15,554 bases of DNA from assembly GCA_023252065.1 (NCBI GenBank), contig JAHEXO010000006.1, positions 1 to 15,554 on the forward strand, written 5' to 3'. The notes under the pieces were generated by a model. That model was not told where the DNA came from and ran no database searches. It worked only from the letters and a program-made list of their open reading frames with translations. Shown here one piece after another: positions 6,675 to 15,476 of this stretch. Within the stretch, counting starts at the first letter, position 1. Each line of letters begins with the position of its first letter. The DNA is from Nocardioides sp. (GTDB lineage: Bacteria; Actinomycetota; Actinomycetes; Propionibacteriales; Nocardioidaceae). Made by a program: the position numbers and the translations under genes.

Positions 6675-6680
6675 GGTTAG
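6657..6680. promoter_or_regulatory. Candidate TetR operator
   Basis: On the plus strand the stretch reads GTTAG, six bases, CTAAC, three bases, GTTAG. The last two half-sites form a perfect 13 bp inverted repeat (6668-6680) centred on the tetR start codon, and the first two form another (6657-6672). Inverted repeats of this size at the regulator's own start are typical TetR autoregulatory operators. The pgsA start is 65 bases away on the other side. Confidence 0.6.
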
Positions 6681-6729
6681 GAGTGTCGGCGTGCGGGAGC
6701 GCGCTGTCAAGGGAGAGCGGCGCAGTCGC

Positions 6730-6735
6730 TACCCT
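6730..6735 (+). promoter_or_regulatory. Weak candidate -10 element of pgsA
   Basis: TACCCT fits TANNNT and ends nine bases before the pgsA ATG, which would give a leader of only a few bases; no Shine-Dalgarno sequence lies between. A poor -35 match (CTGTCA, 6704-6709) stands 20 bases upstream, longer than the usual spacer. Confidence 0.3.
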
Positions 6736-6744
6736 GCTGCCGCC

Positions 6745-7407
6745 ATGCTCGAACGCTTCCGCCAGTTCTGGACCCACGTCTGGGCCCCCGTGGGCGACCT
6801 CCTGCTCAAGCTCGGGGTCAGCCCCAACACCGTGACCCTCGTCGGCACGCTCGGGGTCTGTGCCGGCGCCCTGATCTGCTTCCCGCAGGGCTGGCTGCTC
6901 GCCGGCGTGCTGGTGATCACCGCCTTCGTGTTCAGCGACATGATCGACGGCTACATGGCCCGCACCAGCGGCCAGACCTCGCCCTTCGGTGCGTTCCTGG
7001 ACTCCACCCTCGACCGGATCGGCGACGCGGCGATCTTCGGCGGGCTGGCGATGTACTACGTCGGCCCGGGCGACTCCGAGTGGAAGGCCGGGCTCGCGAT
7101 CTACTGCCTGACGATGGGTGCGGTGACCTCGTACGCCCGCGCCCGCGCCGAGTCGCTGGGCATGCAGGCCAAGGTCGGGATCGCCGAGCGGTCCGACCGG
7201 CTGGTCGCGATCCTGGCCGCGACCGGCCTGGCCGACATCTTCCGGATGGCCGGGGTCGGCGACGGCGCCCTGTGGCTGATCCCGATCACGCTGGCGGTGC
7301 TGGCGGTGGCCAGCACGATCACGGTCGTGCAGCGGATCCTGGTGGTCCGAGAGCAGGCCCTGGCGGCCGCACCCCCCGCACCACCCGGCGTGCCTCCGGC
7401 CGAATAG
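6745..7407 (+). CDS. pgsA: Phosphatidylinositol phosphate synthase (CDP-alcohol phosphatidyltransferase)
   Basis: A 220-residue integral membrane enzyme. It carries the full CDP-alcohol phosphotransferase signature DMIDGYMAR...GAFLDSTLD (residues about 70-96), with the four aspartates that hold the metal ions and CDP-diacylglycerol. The length and the neighbourhood (thrS and HIT upstream, pdxST downstream) match actinobacterial PgsA1, which joins inositol 1-phosphate to CDP-diacylglycerol to make phosphatidylinositol phosphate in the inner membrane. Several hydrophobic helices are visible, for example around 33-50, 52-70 and 190-205. The frame is open far upstream, but the ATG at 6745 begins the typical MLERFRQFWTHVWAPVGDLLLKLGVSPN N-terminus. 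The upstream extension would run antisense through tetR. The C-terminus is Ala/Pro-rich. The assignment to PIP synthase rather than PG phosphate synthase rests on similarity and context. Confidence 0.88.
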   Translation: MLERFRQFWTHVWAPVGDLLLKLGVSPNTVTLVGTLGVCAGALICFPQGWLLAGVLVITAFVFSDMIDGYMARTSGQTSPFGAFLDSTLDRIGDAAIFGGLAMYYVGPGDSEWKAGLAIYCLTMGAVTSYARARAESLGMQAKVGIAERSDRLVAILAATGLADIFRMAGVGDGALWLIPITLAVLAVASTITVVQRILVVREQALAAAPPAPPGVPPAE

Positions 7408-7428
7408 TGGCGGTGCGGGCCCGAGCCC

Positions 7429-7434
7429 TACGAT
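7429..7434 (+). promoter_or_regulatory. Candidate leaderless -10 element of pdxS
   Basis: TACGAT fits TANNNT and stands exactly six bases before the pdxS ATG, the same spacing as at the GNAT and HIT genes. A GGAG at 7435-7438 is only two bases from the ATG, too close to serve as a normal ribosome-binding site, which favours leaderless initiation. Confidence 0.5.
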
Positions 7435-7440
7435 GGAGCC

Positions 7441-8373
7441 ATGGCTGCACCGATCGACCACAGCACCACTCGCACCGCCGAGACCACCTCGACCAGCACC
7501 GGCACCACCCGCGTGAAGCGGGGCATGGCCGAGATGCTCAAGGGCGGCGTGATCATGGACGTCGTCACCGCTGAGCAGGCGAAGATCGCCGAGGACGCCG
7601 GCGCCGTCGCCGTGATGGCGCTCGAGCGCGTCCCCGCCGACATCCGCGCCCAGGGCGGCGTCTCCCGGATGAGTGACCCCGACATGATCGACGGCATCAT
7701 CGAGGCGGTCTCGATCCCGGTCATGGCCAAGGCGCGGATCGGCCACTTCGCCGAGGCACAGGTCCTGCAGAGCCTCGGGGTCGACTACATCGACGAGTCC
7801 GAGGTGCTCACCCCGGCCGACTACAGCAACCACATCGACAAGTGGCAGTTCACCGTGCCGTTCGTGTGCGGGGCCACCAACCTCGGTGAGGCACTGCGCC
7901 GGATCACCGAGGGCGCGGCGATGATCCGCTCCAAGGGTGAGGCCGGCACCGGTGACGTCTCCAACGCCGTGACCCACATGCGTGCGATCGGCGGCGAGAT
8001 CCGCCGGCTGGCCAGCCTCAGCCAGGACGAGCTCTACGTCGCCGCCAAGGAGATCTCGGCGCCCTACGACCTGGTGCGCGAGGTCGCCGCCGCCGGCAAG
8101 CTCCCCGTGGTGCTGTTCACCGCGGGCGGCATCGCCACCCCGGCCGACGCGGCGATGATGATGCAGCTGGGAGCCGAAGGCGTGTTCGTCGGCTCGGGCA
8201 TCTTCAAGTCGGGCAACCCGGCCCAGCGGGCCGAGGCCATCGTCAAGGCGACGACCTTCTACGACGACCCCGACATGGTCGCCAAGGTCAGCCGTGGTCT
8301 CGGTGAGGCCATGGTCGGCATCAACGTCGACGAGATCCCCCAGCCCCACCGGCTGTCCGAGCGCGGCTGGTGA
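7441..8373 (+). CDS. pdxS: Pyridoxal 5'-phosphate synthase, synthase subunit PdxS
   Basis: A 310-residue (beta/alpha)8 barrel protein of the PdxS/SNZ family. It builds pyridoxal 5'-phosphate from ribose 5-phosphate, glyceraldehyde 3-phosphate and ammonia delivered by PdxT. The catalytic residues are in place: Asp40 in GGVIMDV, Lys97 in [10 protein letters not shown] (the lysine that forms the imine with the pentose phosphate) and Lys165 in [12 protein letters not shown]. The C-terminal phosphate loop reads [13 protein letters not shown] (226-238) and VGSGIFKS (250-257). A Thr/Ser-rich stretch of about 24 residues precedes the core, longer than in Bacillus but usual for actinobacteria. The ATG at 7441 is preceded by a leaderless-type -10 element. 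Its TGA overlaps the GTG of pdxT, coupling the two subunits. Confidence 0.97.
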   Translation: MAAPIDHSTTRTAETTSTSTGTTRVKRGMAEMLKGGVIMDVVTAEQAKIAEDAGAVAVMALERVPADIRAQGGVSRMSDPDMIDGIIEAVSIPVMAKARIGHFAEAQVLQSLGVDYIDESEVLTPADYSNHIDKWQFTVPFVCGATNLGEALRRITEGAAMIRSKGEAGTGDVSNAVTHMRAIGGEIRRLASLSQDELYVAAKEISAPYDLVREVAAAGKLPVVLFTAGGIATPADAAMMMQLGAEGVFVGSGIFKSGNPAQRAEAIVKATTFYDDPDMVAKVSRGLGEAMVGINVDEIPQPHRLSERGW

Positions 8374-8963
8374 GTTCGCCGACCGTCGGTGTGCTCGCCC
8401 TCCAGGGCGACGTCCGGGAGCACCTGCGCGTCCTGACCTCCCTGGGGGCGCTCGCGACCGCCGTACGACGGCAGGCCGAGCTCCAGGCGCTCGACGGGCT
8501 GGTCATCCCCGGCGGCGAGTCGACCACGATGTTCAAGCTGGCTCGCACCTTCGACCTGTTCGAGCCGCTGCGCCAGCGGATCAAGGAGGGTCTGCCGGTC
8601 TTCGGCACCTGTGCCGGGATGATCCTGCTGGCCGACCGGATCGTCGACGGGGCGCCCGACCAGGAGACCCTCGGCGGGCTCGACATCACCGTGCGCCGCA
8701 ACGCGTTCGGGCGTCAGGTCGACTCCTTCGAGGGCGACCTCTCCCTCGAGGGGCTCGCGGAGCCGGTGCACGCGATCTTCATCCGGGCACCGTGGGTCGA
8801 GGAGACCGGTCCGGGGGTCGAGGTGCTCGGCCGCGTCGAGGACGGAGCGACCGCCGGTAGGATCGTGGCCGTCCGGCAGGGGCCGTTGATGGCGACGTCC
8901 TTCCACCCCGAGGTGGGCGGCGACGACCGTGTGCACCGCCTGTTCCTGGACCTGATCCACTGA
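8370..8963 (+). CDS. pdxT: Pyridoxal 5'-phosphate synthase glutaminase subunit PdxT
   Basis: A 197-residue class I glutamine amidotransferase of PdxT/SNO type. It hydrolyses glutamine and passes ammonia to PdxS, with which it forms the 12+12 synthase complex. The start [13 protein letters not shown], the oxyanion-strand motif IPGGEST (46-52), the nucleophile in FGTCAGM (Cys81) and the partners in FHPEV (His179, Glu181) complete the catalytic triad, so the enzyme looks active. Length is normal for the family. The GTG start at 8370 overlaps the pdxS stop as GTGA. No independent ribosome-binding site is obvious, which is consistent with translational coupling. Confidence 0.97.
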   Translation: MSSPTVGVLALQGDVREHLRVLTSLGALATAVRRQAELQALDGLVIPGGESTTMFKLARTFDLFEPLRQRIKEGLPVFGTCAGMILLADRIVDGAPDQETLGGLDITVRRNAFGRQVDSFEGDLSLEGLAEPVHAIFIRAPWVEETGPGVEVLGRVEDGATAGRIVAVRQGPLMATSFHPEVGGDDRVHRLFLDLIH

Positions 8964-8994
8964 CCGCTGCAGAGCAGAAGAGGGACGAATAGGC

Positions 8995-9751
<757 letters not shown>

Positions 9752-9759
<8 letters not shown>

Positions 9760-9775
9760 CCCTACGCCTAGCCCT
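9752..9775 (+). repeat. 12 bp tandem duplication over the yebC stop
   Basis: Two exact, adjacent copies of ACGCCTAGCCCT (9752-9763 and 9764-9775). Each contains an in-frame TAG, so the yebC reading frame ends in a double stop four codons apart. It looks like a recent slippage event. Confidence 0.9.
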
Positions 9776-9809
9776 GCGTGTCGTACGCCGCGCGATCGGC
9801 GCCGCCGGT

Positions 9810-9815
9810 TAGCGT
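9810..9815 (+). promoter_or_regulatory. Candidate -10 element of the ruvCAB promoter
   Basis: TAGCGT fits TANNNT. The predicted start about seven bases downstream falls at the left edge of the SOS box, so bound LexA would block initiation. The -35 region is unremarkable. Confidence 0.4.
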
Positions 9816-9822
9816 GTCCGTG

Positions 9823-9836
9823 CGAACAGGTGTTCG
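9823..9836. promoter_or_regulatory. LexA binding site (SOS box) of ruvCAB
   Basis: The 14 bp palindrome CGAACAGGTGTTCG contains GAAC-N4-GTTC, matching the actinobacterial/Bacillus-type SOS box CGAAC-N4-GTTCG without mismatch. It lies 15 bases before the ruvC ATG and just upstream of the GGAGG ribosome-binding site. Location before a known DNA damage-induced operon makes the assignment strong. Confidence 0.85.
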
Positions 9837-9851
9837 GACGGAGGCGAGGGC

Positions 9852-10379
9852 ATGCGTGTGCTGGGGATCGACCCGGGGCTGACCCGGTGCGGCATGGGCG
9901 TCGTCGAGGGCGACGTCGGTCGCCCCCTGAGCCTGGTCGACGTCAACGTCATCCGCACGTCGTCGGCCGAGCACGTCTCCCAGCGCCTGGTGCACCTCGA
10001 GCGCGGCATCGAGGCCGGGCTCGACGAGCACCGGCCCGACGCGGTCGCCATCGAGCGGGTCTTCGCCCGCTCCGACTCCAGCACGATCATGGGCACCGCC
10101 CAGGCCAGCGGCATCGCGATGGTCGCGGCGGCCCGGCGCGACCTCCCGATCGCCCTCCACACCCCGAGCGAGGTCAAGGCCGCGGTCTCGGGCAGCGGGC
10201 GGGCCGACAAGGCCCAGGTCGGCGCCATGGTCACCCGGATCCTGCGCCTCGACGCACCACCCAAGCCCGCCGACGCCGCCGACGCGCTGGCCCTGGCGAT
10301 CACCCACATCTGGCGCGGCGGGGCGCAGGCCCGCATCGACGCGGCGCTGGCCGCCGCGGCGGCCCGGAGCGCCCGATGA
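9852..10379 (+). CDS. ruvC: Holliday junction resolvase RuvC
   Basis: A 175-residue RNase H-fold endonuclease that cuts four-way junctions symmetrically, acting with RuvAB in recombinational repair. The acidic active site is complete: Asp7 in LGIDPGLT, Glu68 in VAIERVF, and Asp141 and Asp144 in [14 protein letters not shown]. Length is typical. The ATG at 9852 follows a strong GGAGG (9840-9844) with a seven-base gap. Its TGA overlaps the ruvA start as ATGA. Upstream is a clear SOS box, so the operon should be induced by DNA damage through LexA. The tail after residue 155 is Ala/Arg-rich and probably disordered. Confidence 0.98.
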   Translation: MRVLGIDPGLTRCGMGVVEGDVGRPLSLVDVNVIRTSSAEHVSQRLVHLERGIEAGLDEHRPDAVAIERVFARSDSSTIMGTAQASGIAMVAAARRDLPIALHTPSEVKAAVSGSGRADKAQVGAMVTRILRLDAPPKPADAADALALAITHIWRGGAQARIDAALAAAAARSAR

Positions 10380-10975
10380 TCGCCTTCGTGCGCGGCCCGG
10401 TCGCCGCCCTCACCCTCACCAGCGCCGTCGTCGAGGTGGGAGGTGTCGGCCTCGAGGTCATGTGCACGCCCAACACGTTGGCCAGCCTGCGCACCGGTCA
10501 CGTGGCGACGCTGCCGACGTCGATGGTCGTCCGCGAGGACTCCTTGACCCTCTTCGGCTTCGCCGACGACGACGAGAAGCAGGTCTTCGAGCTCGTGCAG
10601 ACCGCCAGCGGGGTGGGCCCCAAGCTCGCCCAGGCGATGCTCGCGGTGCTCACGCCCGACGCCGTCCGCCGAGCGGTCGCCGGCGACGACGTCCGCACCC
10701 TGACCGCGGTGCCGGGCATCGGTCAGAAGGGCGCCCAGCGCATCATCCTCGAGCTCAAGGACCGCATCGGCGCACCCACGTCCACCTCCGGTGGCGCCGT
10801 CCGGCCCGCGGCTGTCGAGCCGTGGCGCGACCAGGTGCAGCAGGGGCTCGTCGGTCTGGGCTGGTCGGCCAAGGACGCCGACCAGGCCGTCGAGGCCGTC
10901 TCCGACCAGGCCGGCGAGCAGCCCGACGTGGCCGCGCTGCTGCGAGCGGCCCTCCGCACCCTGAGCAGGGCGTGA
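10376..10975 (+). CDS. ruvA: Holliday junction branch migration protein RuvA
   Basis: A 199-residue protein that binds Holliday junctions as a tetramer and loads the RuvB motors. The three domains are visible: an N-terminal OB fold beginning [10 protein letters not shown], and a central domain with two helix-hairpin-helix motifs ([13 protein letters not shown] near residues 76-88 and [20 protein letters not shown] near 111-130). After a flexible linker comes a C-terminal RuvB-contacting domain ([16 protein letters not shown]). The ATG at 10376 overlaps the ruvC stop. An apparent long in-frame extension upstream of it runs through ruvC and yebC in another frame and is not real. RuvB starts four bases after its stop. 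Confidence 0.98.
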   Translation: MIAFVRGPVAALTLTSAVVEVGGVGLEVMCTPNTLASLRTGHVATLPTSMVVREDSLTLFGFADDDEKQVFELVQTASGVGPKLAQAMLAVLTPDAVRRAVAGDDVRTLTAVPGIGQKGAQRIILELKDRIGAPTSTSGGAVRPAAVEPWRDQVQQGLVGLGWSAKDADQAVEAVSDQAGEQPDVAALLRAALRTLSRA

Positions 10976-10979
10976 CCCG

Positions 10980-12071
10980 GTGACCGAGCCCACCCACGAC
11001 CGCGAGCTCGACGCCCACGAGGACGCCTACCTCGCGTCGCTGACCGCCGCCGAGGCCGAGGGCGACGAGCGGGCGGTGGAGGCCACCCTGCGCCCGCGCA
11101 CCCTCGACGAGGTGGTCGGCCAGCAACGGGTGCGTGACCAGCTGACGCTCGTGCTCGAGGCGGCCCGCCGCAGGGGCCGCGCCCCCGACCACGTGCTGCT
11201 CTCCGGTCCGCCCGGACTCGGCAAGACCACGCTGGCGATGATCATCGCCCACGAGATGTCGGCGCCCTTGCGTCTGACCAGCGGCCCGGCGATCACCCAC
11301 GCCGGCGACCTGGCCGCGATCCTGTCGGGCCTCAACGACGGTGACGTGCTCTTCGTCGACGAGATCCACCGGATGTCCCGGCCGGCCGAGGAGATGCTCT
11401 ACCTCGCCATGGAGGACTTCCGGGTCGACGTGGTCATCGGCAAGGGGCCGGGGGCGACCGCGATCCCCCTGGAGATCCCGCCCTTCACGCTGGTCGGGGC
11501 CACCACGCGGGCCGGGCTCCTCCCGGGTCCGCTGCGCGACCGGTTCGGCTTCACCGCCCAGCTGGAGTTCTACGAGCCCGACGAGCTCGACACGATCATC
11601 CAGCGCTCCGCCGGGCTGCTCGGCGTCGAGACCGACCGGGCCGGCACCGCCGAGATCGCCTCCCGCTCCCGCGGCACGCCCCGCATCGCCAACCGCCTGC
11701 TGCGCCGCGTGCGCGACTTCGCCCAGGTGCGCGCCGACGGCGTCGTGACCCGCGACGTCGCCCACCAGGCCCTCGACCTCTACGAGGTCGACGCGCTCGG
11801 CCTCGACCGGCTCGACCGCGCGGTGCTCGACGCGCTGTGCCGTCGTTTCGGGGGCGGTCCGGTCGGAGTCAGCACGATCGCGGTCGCCGTGGGGGAGGAG
11901 CGCGAGACCGTCGAGGAGGTGGCCGAGCCGTTCCTCGTCCGCAACGGCTTCCTGGCCCGTACGCCGCGCGGCCGGGTCGCGACCCGCGCAGCGTGGGAGC
12001 ACCTCGGCCTCACGCCACCTCCGGCGCCACCCGTCGAGCCCGCAGTGGAGCCGACGCTGTTCGAGTCCTGA
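10980..12071 (+). CDS. ruvB: Holliday junction branch migration ATPase RuvB
   Basis: A 363-residue AAA+ motor that forms hexameric rings around the arms of a RuvA-bound junction and drives branch migration. Walker [10 protein letters not shown] is at residues 76-84, Walker B LFVDEIHR at 124-131, sensor 1 in GATTRAG (173-179), and the arginine finger region in LRDRFG (185-190). The C-terminal winged helix covers about 270-345 and ends in a Pro/Ala-rich tail. The N-terminus carries about 30 acidic residues before the conserved [12 protein letters not shown], as in other actinobacteria. The GTG at 10980 has a modest AGGG nine bases upstream and lies four bases after ruvA, within the same SOS-regulated operon. 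Confidence 0.98.
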   Translation: MTEPTHDRELDAHEDAYLASLTAAEAEGDERAVEATLRPRTLDEVVGQQRVRDQLTLVLEAARRRGRAPDHVLLSGPPGLGKTTLAMIIAHEMSAPLRLTSGPAITHAGDLAAILSGLNDGDVLFVDEIHRMSRPAEEMLYLAMEDFRVDVVIGKGPGATAIPLEIPPFTLVGATTRAGLLPGPLRDRFGFTAQLEFYEPDELDTIIQRSAGLLGVETDRAGTAEIASRSRGTPRIANRLLRRVRDFAQVRADGVVTRDVAHQALDLYEVDALGLDRLDRAVLDALCRRFGGGPVGVSTIAVAVGEERETVEEVAEPFLVRNGFLARTPRGRVATRAAWEHLGLTPPPAPPVEPAVEPTLFES

Positions 12072-12096
12072 ATGAGGCCGGGAACACACCCCCGGT

Positions 12097-12102
12097 TACA
12101 CT
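12097..12102 (+). promoter_or_regulatory. Candidate -10 element of the yajC-secDF operon
   Basis: TACACT, preceded by GGT, fits TANNNT in the 100-base gap after ruvB. It would give a leader of about 65 bases before yajC. No convincing -35 box is seen, and transcription from ruvB may also read through. Confidence 0.35.
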
Positions 12103-12171
12103 TCACCCTCGGTCGGCGGCCCCGCTTCCGCCACCCCTGCCGCTGTCGGCTCCCCCCAGACAAGGACTCCT

Positions 12172-12498
12172 GTGAGCAACCCCGCGCCACTCATCTTCCT
12201 CGTCGTCGTGGCCGGGGCTTTCTGGCTGCTGATGATCCGCCCGCAGCAGCGCAAGGCCCGGTCGATGCAGGCCCTGCAGACCTCCCTCTCCATCGGTGAC
12301 GAGGTGATGACCACCTCGGGGATCTTCGGGGAGGTCCGTGCGTTGGAGGAGGAGACGGTGCACCTGGCGATCGCCGACGGCGTGGACATCCGCGTCGTAC
12401 GTGCTGCGATCGCGCGGGTCGTGACGCCGGCGGCCGGCCCCCCAGACGAAGAGAACGAGCTCGCGGACACCCCCGCCGAGCCGGAGGAGAAGCAGTAG
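12172..12498 (+). CDS. yajC: Sec translocon accessory subunit YajC
   Basis: A 108-residue small membrane protein that associates with SecD and SecF. It has one N-terminal transmembrane helix (LIFLVVVAGAFWLLMI, residues 7-22) followed directly by the diagnostic RPQQRKARSMQALQ and the soluble domain motif IGDEVMTTSGIFGEV (41-55). The tail from about residue 87 is acidic and probably disordered. The GTG at 12172 has AAGGA (12162-12166) five bases upstream. The stop codon is directly followed by the secD ATG. This is the first gene of the Sec accessory operon and is separated from ruvB by 100 bases. Confidence 0.95.
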   Translation: MSNPAPLIFLVVVAGAFWLLMIRPQQRKARSMQALQTSLSIGDEVMTTSGIFGEVRALEEETVHLAIADGVDIRVVRAAIARVVTPAAGPPDEENELADTPAEPEEKQ

Positions 12499-14235
12499 AT
12501 GGCACGCAACAGCTCTCGCCCCGGACGCACCGTGGTGGTGTTCTTCGCGGCACTGGCGGCGGCGTTCGGCCTGGTGGCCGTGATCGGCACCTGGAAGCCG
12601 GCGCTCGGCCTCGACCTCCAAGGCGGCACCCAGATCATCCTGACCGCCAAGGACTCGAACGTGAAGAGCGACCAGCTCAAGGAGGCGGCGAACATCATCG
12701 ACGCCCGGGTCAACGGCTCCGGCGTCTCCGAGGCCACCGTCAACACCCAGGGCAGCAACGAGATCGTCGTCCAGGTGCCGGGCCCCACCAACAACACCCT
12801 GGTCCAGACCGTGGTCCGGCAGGCCCAGCTCTACTTCCGCCTCGTGGCGCAGGTGCCCCAGACCACCACGCCCTCCGCGCCGCTGCCGTCGGCGAGCCAG
12901 TCGCCGGGCAGCGGGGTGCTCAAGCCCTCGCAGTCACCGAAGGCGAGCAAGCCCACGTCGAAGGCCAGCGGGAAGAACCGCCCGCCCGCGGTGTTCGGCA
13001 AGGCCGGCCCGCAGCGGGCGAAGGCGACCCAGAGCCCGTCGCCGAGCAGCAGCCCTACCAGCAGCCCCGCCAGCAGCCCGACCGCGACGCCCGGCCGTGG
13101 AAACGCGCCGACCTCGACGTCGGAGGTGCACTACACGCCCGCGAACAAGAAGGCGTTCTCCGACCCGCTCACGTGGATGAAGAACCCCGACCCGCAGTCG
13201 GTGGCCGTCTACAACGCCTTCAGCTGTCCGCCGGCGACGCCGGTGGTCGACGACCCGACACTTCCGCTGGTCACCTGCGACGCCCAGAACAACAAGTTCC
13301 TGCTGTCCCCGGCCCTGATCAGGGGCACCCAGATCACCTCGGCCTCGGCGGGCATCCCGCAGCAGCAGGTGCAGTGGGTGGTCAACCTGCAGCTCGACAG
13401 CGCTGGAGCGGCGGAGCAGCTGAAGCTCTCGCAGGCGATGGCCGGCACCCAGGACCAGTTCGCGATCGTGCTCGACGGCCAGGTGATCTCGGCGCCGGTG
13501 TTCCAGGGGGTCATCGCGGGTGGAAACTCGCAGATCTCCGGCAACTTCACCGAGAGCTCGGCCAAGAGCCTGGCGACCAGCCTGAAGTACGGCGCCCTGC
13601 CGATCCAGTTCGACACGAGCAAGACCACGATCCAGGTCATCGGCCCCTCGCTGGCCGGTGACCAGCTCAAGGCCGGCATCACCGCGGGCATCCTCGGTCT
13701 GCTGCTGGTGATGGCCTACTGCCTGCTCTACTACCGGGGTCTCGGCACAGTGGTCGTCGCCTCGCTGATCGTGGCCGGTCTCACGACGTACGCCATGGTG
13801 CTGCTGCTGGCCAAGAGCGCCGGCTTCACGCTGACCCTGCCCGGCATCGCCGGCCTGATCGTCGCCGTCGGCATCACCGCCGACTCGTTCATCGTCTTCT
13901 TCGAACGCATCCGTGACGAGATGCGAGGCGGGAAGTCGATGCGGGTCGCGGTCGAGGCCGGCTGGATCCGAGCCCGGGCGACCTGCTTGGCCGCCGACTC
14001 GATCTCGATCCTGGCCGCGGTCGTCCTCTACATCTTCGCGGCGGGCGTGGTGAAGGGCTTCGCCTTCGCCCTCGGCCTTTCCACGCTCATCGACATCGCG
14101 GTGTTCTTCTGGTTCACCCACCCGATGGTGTCGTGGCTGGCCCGCTACCCGTTCTTCAACAAGGGCCACCGGCTCTCGGGGTTGGATGCCGAGAGCCTCG
14201 GCCTCGATCGCATCCCGGCAGGAGGGAGGGCCTGA
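12499..14235 (+). CDS. secD: Protein translocase subunit SecD
   Basis: A 578-residue RND-type membrane protein that, with SecF, uses the proton gradient to help finish protein export on the outer face of the membrane. One N-terminal helix (11-30) leads to the signature GLDLQGG (37-43) and the large external P1 domain. The five C-terminal helices begin near residue 390 and include IAGLIVAVGITADSFIVFFERIRDE (450-474), where Asp462 matches the proton-pathway aspartate of other SecDs. The P1 domain is interrupted at about 121-209 by a Ser/Pro/Thr/Lys-rich low-complexity stretch, as in many actinobacterial SecDs. The ATG is preceded by GGAGGAGAAG; the TGA overlaps the secF ATG by one base. Confidence 0.97.
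   Translation: MARNSSRPGRTVVVFFAALAAAFGLVAVIGTWKPALGLDLQGGTQIILTAKDSNVKSDQLKEAANIIDARVNGSGVSEATVNTQGSNEIVVQVPGPTNNTLVQTVVRQAQLYFRLVAQVPQTTTPSAPLPSASQSPGSGVLKPSQSPKASKPTSKASGKNRPPAVFGKAGPQRAKATQSPSPSSSPTSSPASSPTATPGRGNAPTSTSEVHYTPANKKAFSDPLTWMKNPDPQSVAVYNAFSCPPATPVVDDPTLPLVTCDAQNNKFLLSPALIRGTQITSASAGIPQQQVQWVVNLQLDSAGAAEQLKLSQAMAGTQDQFAIVLDGQVISAPVFQGVIAGGNSQISGNFTESSAKSLATSLKYGALPIQFDTSKTTIQVIGPSLAGDQLKAGITAGILGLLLVMAYCLLYYRGLGTVVVASLIVAGLTTYAMVLLLAKSAGFTLTLPGIAGLIVAVGITADSFIVFFERIRDEMRGGKSMRVAVEAGWIRARATCLAADSISILAAVVLYIFAAGVVKGFAFALGLSTLIDIAVFFWFTHPMVSWLARYPFFNKGHRLSGLDAESLGLDRIPAGGRA
13048..13083 (+). repeat. Three 12 bp tandem repeats inside secD
   Basis: Three consecutive units of the pattern AGCAGCCCNNCC, in frame, encode SSP plus Thr or Ala. 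They lie in the low-complexity insert of the SecD external domain, so copy-number changes would alter linker length without breaking the frame. Confidence 0.8.
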
Positions 14236-15476
14236 TGAGCAAGTTCACCCGGCTCGGGAACGACCTCTACTCCGGCAAGCGCTCGATCGACTTCGTCGGT
14301 CGACGTCACGTCTGGTACGCCGCCTCAGGCGTCATCATCATCGCCGCCGTCCTGGGGCTCTACTTCAAGGGCCTCAACTTCGGCCTGGAGTTCCGCGGCG
14401 GAGCTCAGTTCACCGTCACCGTGGCCCAGTCGGAGGCAAACCAGGCCAACGCCGACAAGATCCGGGTCGCGGTGGGCGACACCGGCATCGGCGCGGCCAA
14501 GCAGGTCGTGGTCACCACCGCGGGCAAGAACAACATCCTGGTGGAGACCGAGCCGCTCACGCCGTCGGAGAGCAACCAGATCAGCTCGACCATCCAGCAG
14601 ACGATGGGCATCACCAAGGCCGACGTCTCCGTCGACGAGATCGGACCGAGCTGGGGCAAGGAGGTCGCCAAACGGTCGCTGATCGGCCTGTGCGTCTTCC
14701 TCGTGCTGGTGGTGCTCCTGATCTGGGGCTACTTCCGACAGTGGAAGATGTCGCTGGCCGCGATCGTGGCCCTGATCCACGACCTCGTGATCACCATCGG
14801 CATCTATGCCCTGTCCGGCTTCGAGGTGACACCCGCGACCGTCACCGGTGTGCTGACGATCCTCGGCTTCTCCCTCTACGACACCGTCGTCGTCTTCGAC
14901 AAGGTGCGGGAGAACACCAAGGACCTCCGCACCAGCCGGATGACCTACGCCGAGGCCGCCAACCTCGCGGTCAACCAGACCCTGGTGCGCTCGATCAACA
15001 CCTCGATCGTGGCGCTGATCCCGGTCGCTGCCCTTCTGTACGTCGGGGCGTTCCAGCTCGGCTCCGGACCCCTCAAGGACCTCGCGCTGGCGCTGTTCGT
15101 CGGCATGGCGGCCGGCACCTACTCCTCGATCTTCATCGCGACCCCGATGCTGGCGCACATGAAGTCGCGCGAGCCCGCCGTGCAGGAGCAGGCGAAGCGG
15201 ATCCAGACGCGCCGGCGTCACGATGCCGACCGGTACGCCAACGTGCCGGCCTACACCGACGACATGCCGATCGCGGCCGACCCGGGTCTCGCCGTGGCCG
15301 GCGGGGCCGAGGCGCCCGCAGCCACCCGCTCCGGCGGCAACCGGCCGCTGCCCAGCACCGACGCGACCGGTCGCGGCCGCGTCGTACCGCAGTCGCGTGG
15401 GCCGGTCGCGCCGAGCTCGGCGAGCGGAAGGGCCCAGCCGGCGCGCAAGCCGAAGTCTAAGCGCGGGAAGAAGTGA
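14235..15476 (+). CDS. secF: Protein translocase subunit SecF
   Basis: A 413-residue partner of SecD in the SecDF export motor. The first helix (about 26-44) is followed by GLEFRGG (50-56), the SecF form of the signature, and a compact external domain. Five C-terminal helices start near 149 and include LTILGFSLYDTVVVFDKVREN (207-227), with the conserved aspartate 216. From about residue 308 a cytoplasmic tail of roughly 100 residues is Pro/Ala/Arg-rich and ends in a very basic KPKSKRGKK. The ATG at 14235 is chosen because GGAGGGAGGG (14221-14230) precedes it and the typical N-terminus begins there; an upstream in-frame ATG lies within secD. Its TGA overlaps the apt GTG as GTGA. Confidence 0.97.
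   Translation: MSKFTRLGNDLYSGKRSIDFVGRRHVWYAASGVIIIAAVLGLYFKGLNFGLEFRGGAQFTVTVAQSEANQANADKIRVAVGDTGIGAAKQVVVTTAGKNNILVETEPLTPSESNQISSTIQQTMGITKADVSVDEIGPSWGKEVAKRSLIGLCVFLVLVVLLIWGYFRQWKMSLAAIVALIHDLVITIGIYALSGFEVTPATVTGVLTILGFSLYDTVVVFDKVRENTKDLRTSRMTYAEAANLAVNQTLVRSINTSIVALIPVAALLYVGAFQLGSGPLKDLALALFVGMAAGTYSSIFIATPMLAHMKSREPAVQEQAKRIQTRRRHDADRYANVPAYTDDMPIAADPGLAVAGGAEAPAATRSGGNRPLPSTDATGRGRVVPQSRGPVAPSSASGRAQPARKPKSKRGKK

Noticed and set aside
6658..8349. A 563-codon open frame on the minus strand opposite pgsA and pdxS
   Set aside because: It lies antisense to two well-supported genes, with composition typical of GC-driven shadow frames.
12077..12096. Hairpin CCGGG-N8-CCCGG after ruvB, possible terminator
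   Set aside because: Only five pairs, a loop of eight bases and no T-tract, and it overlaps the area of the likely yajC promoter. It is too weak to call a terminator.
12081..12102. ECF-type promoter (GGAAC near GGTTAC) before yajC
   Set aside because: The spacing between the two elements is far shorter than the about 16 bases needed for ECF sigma factors.
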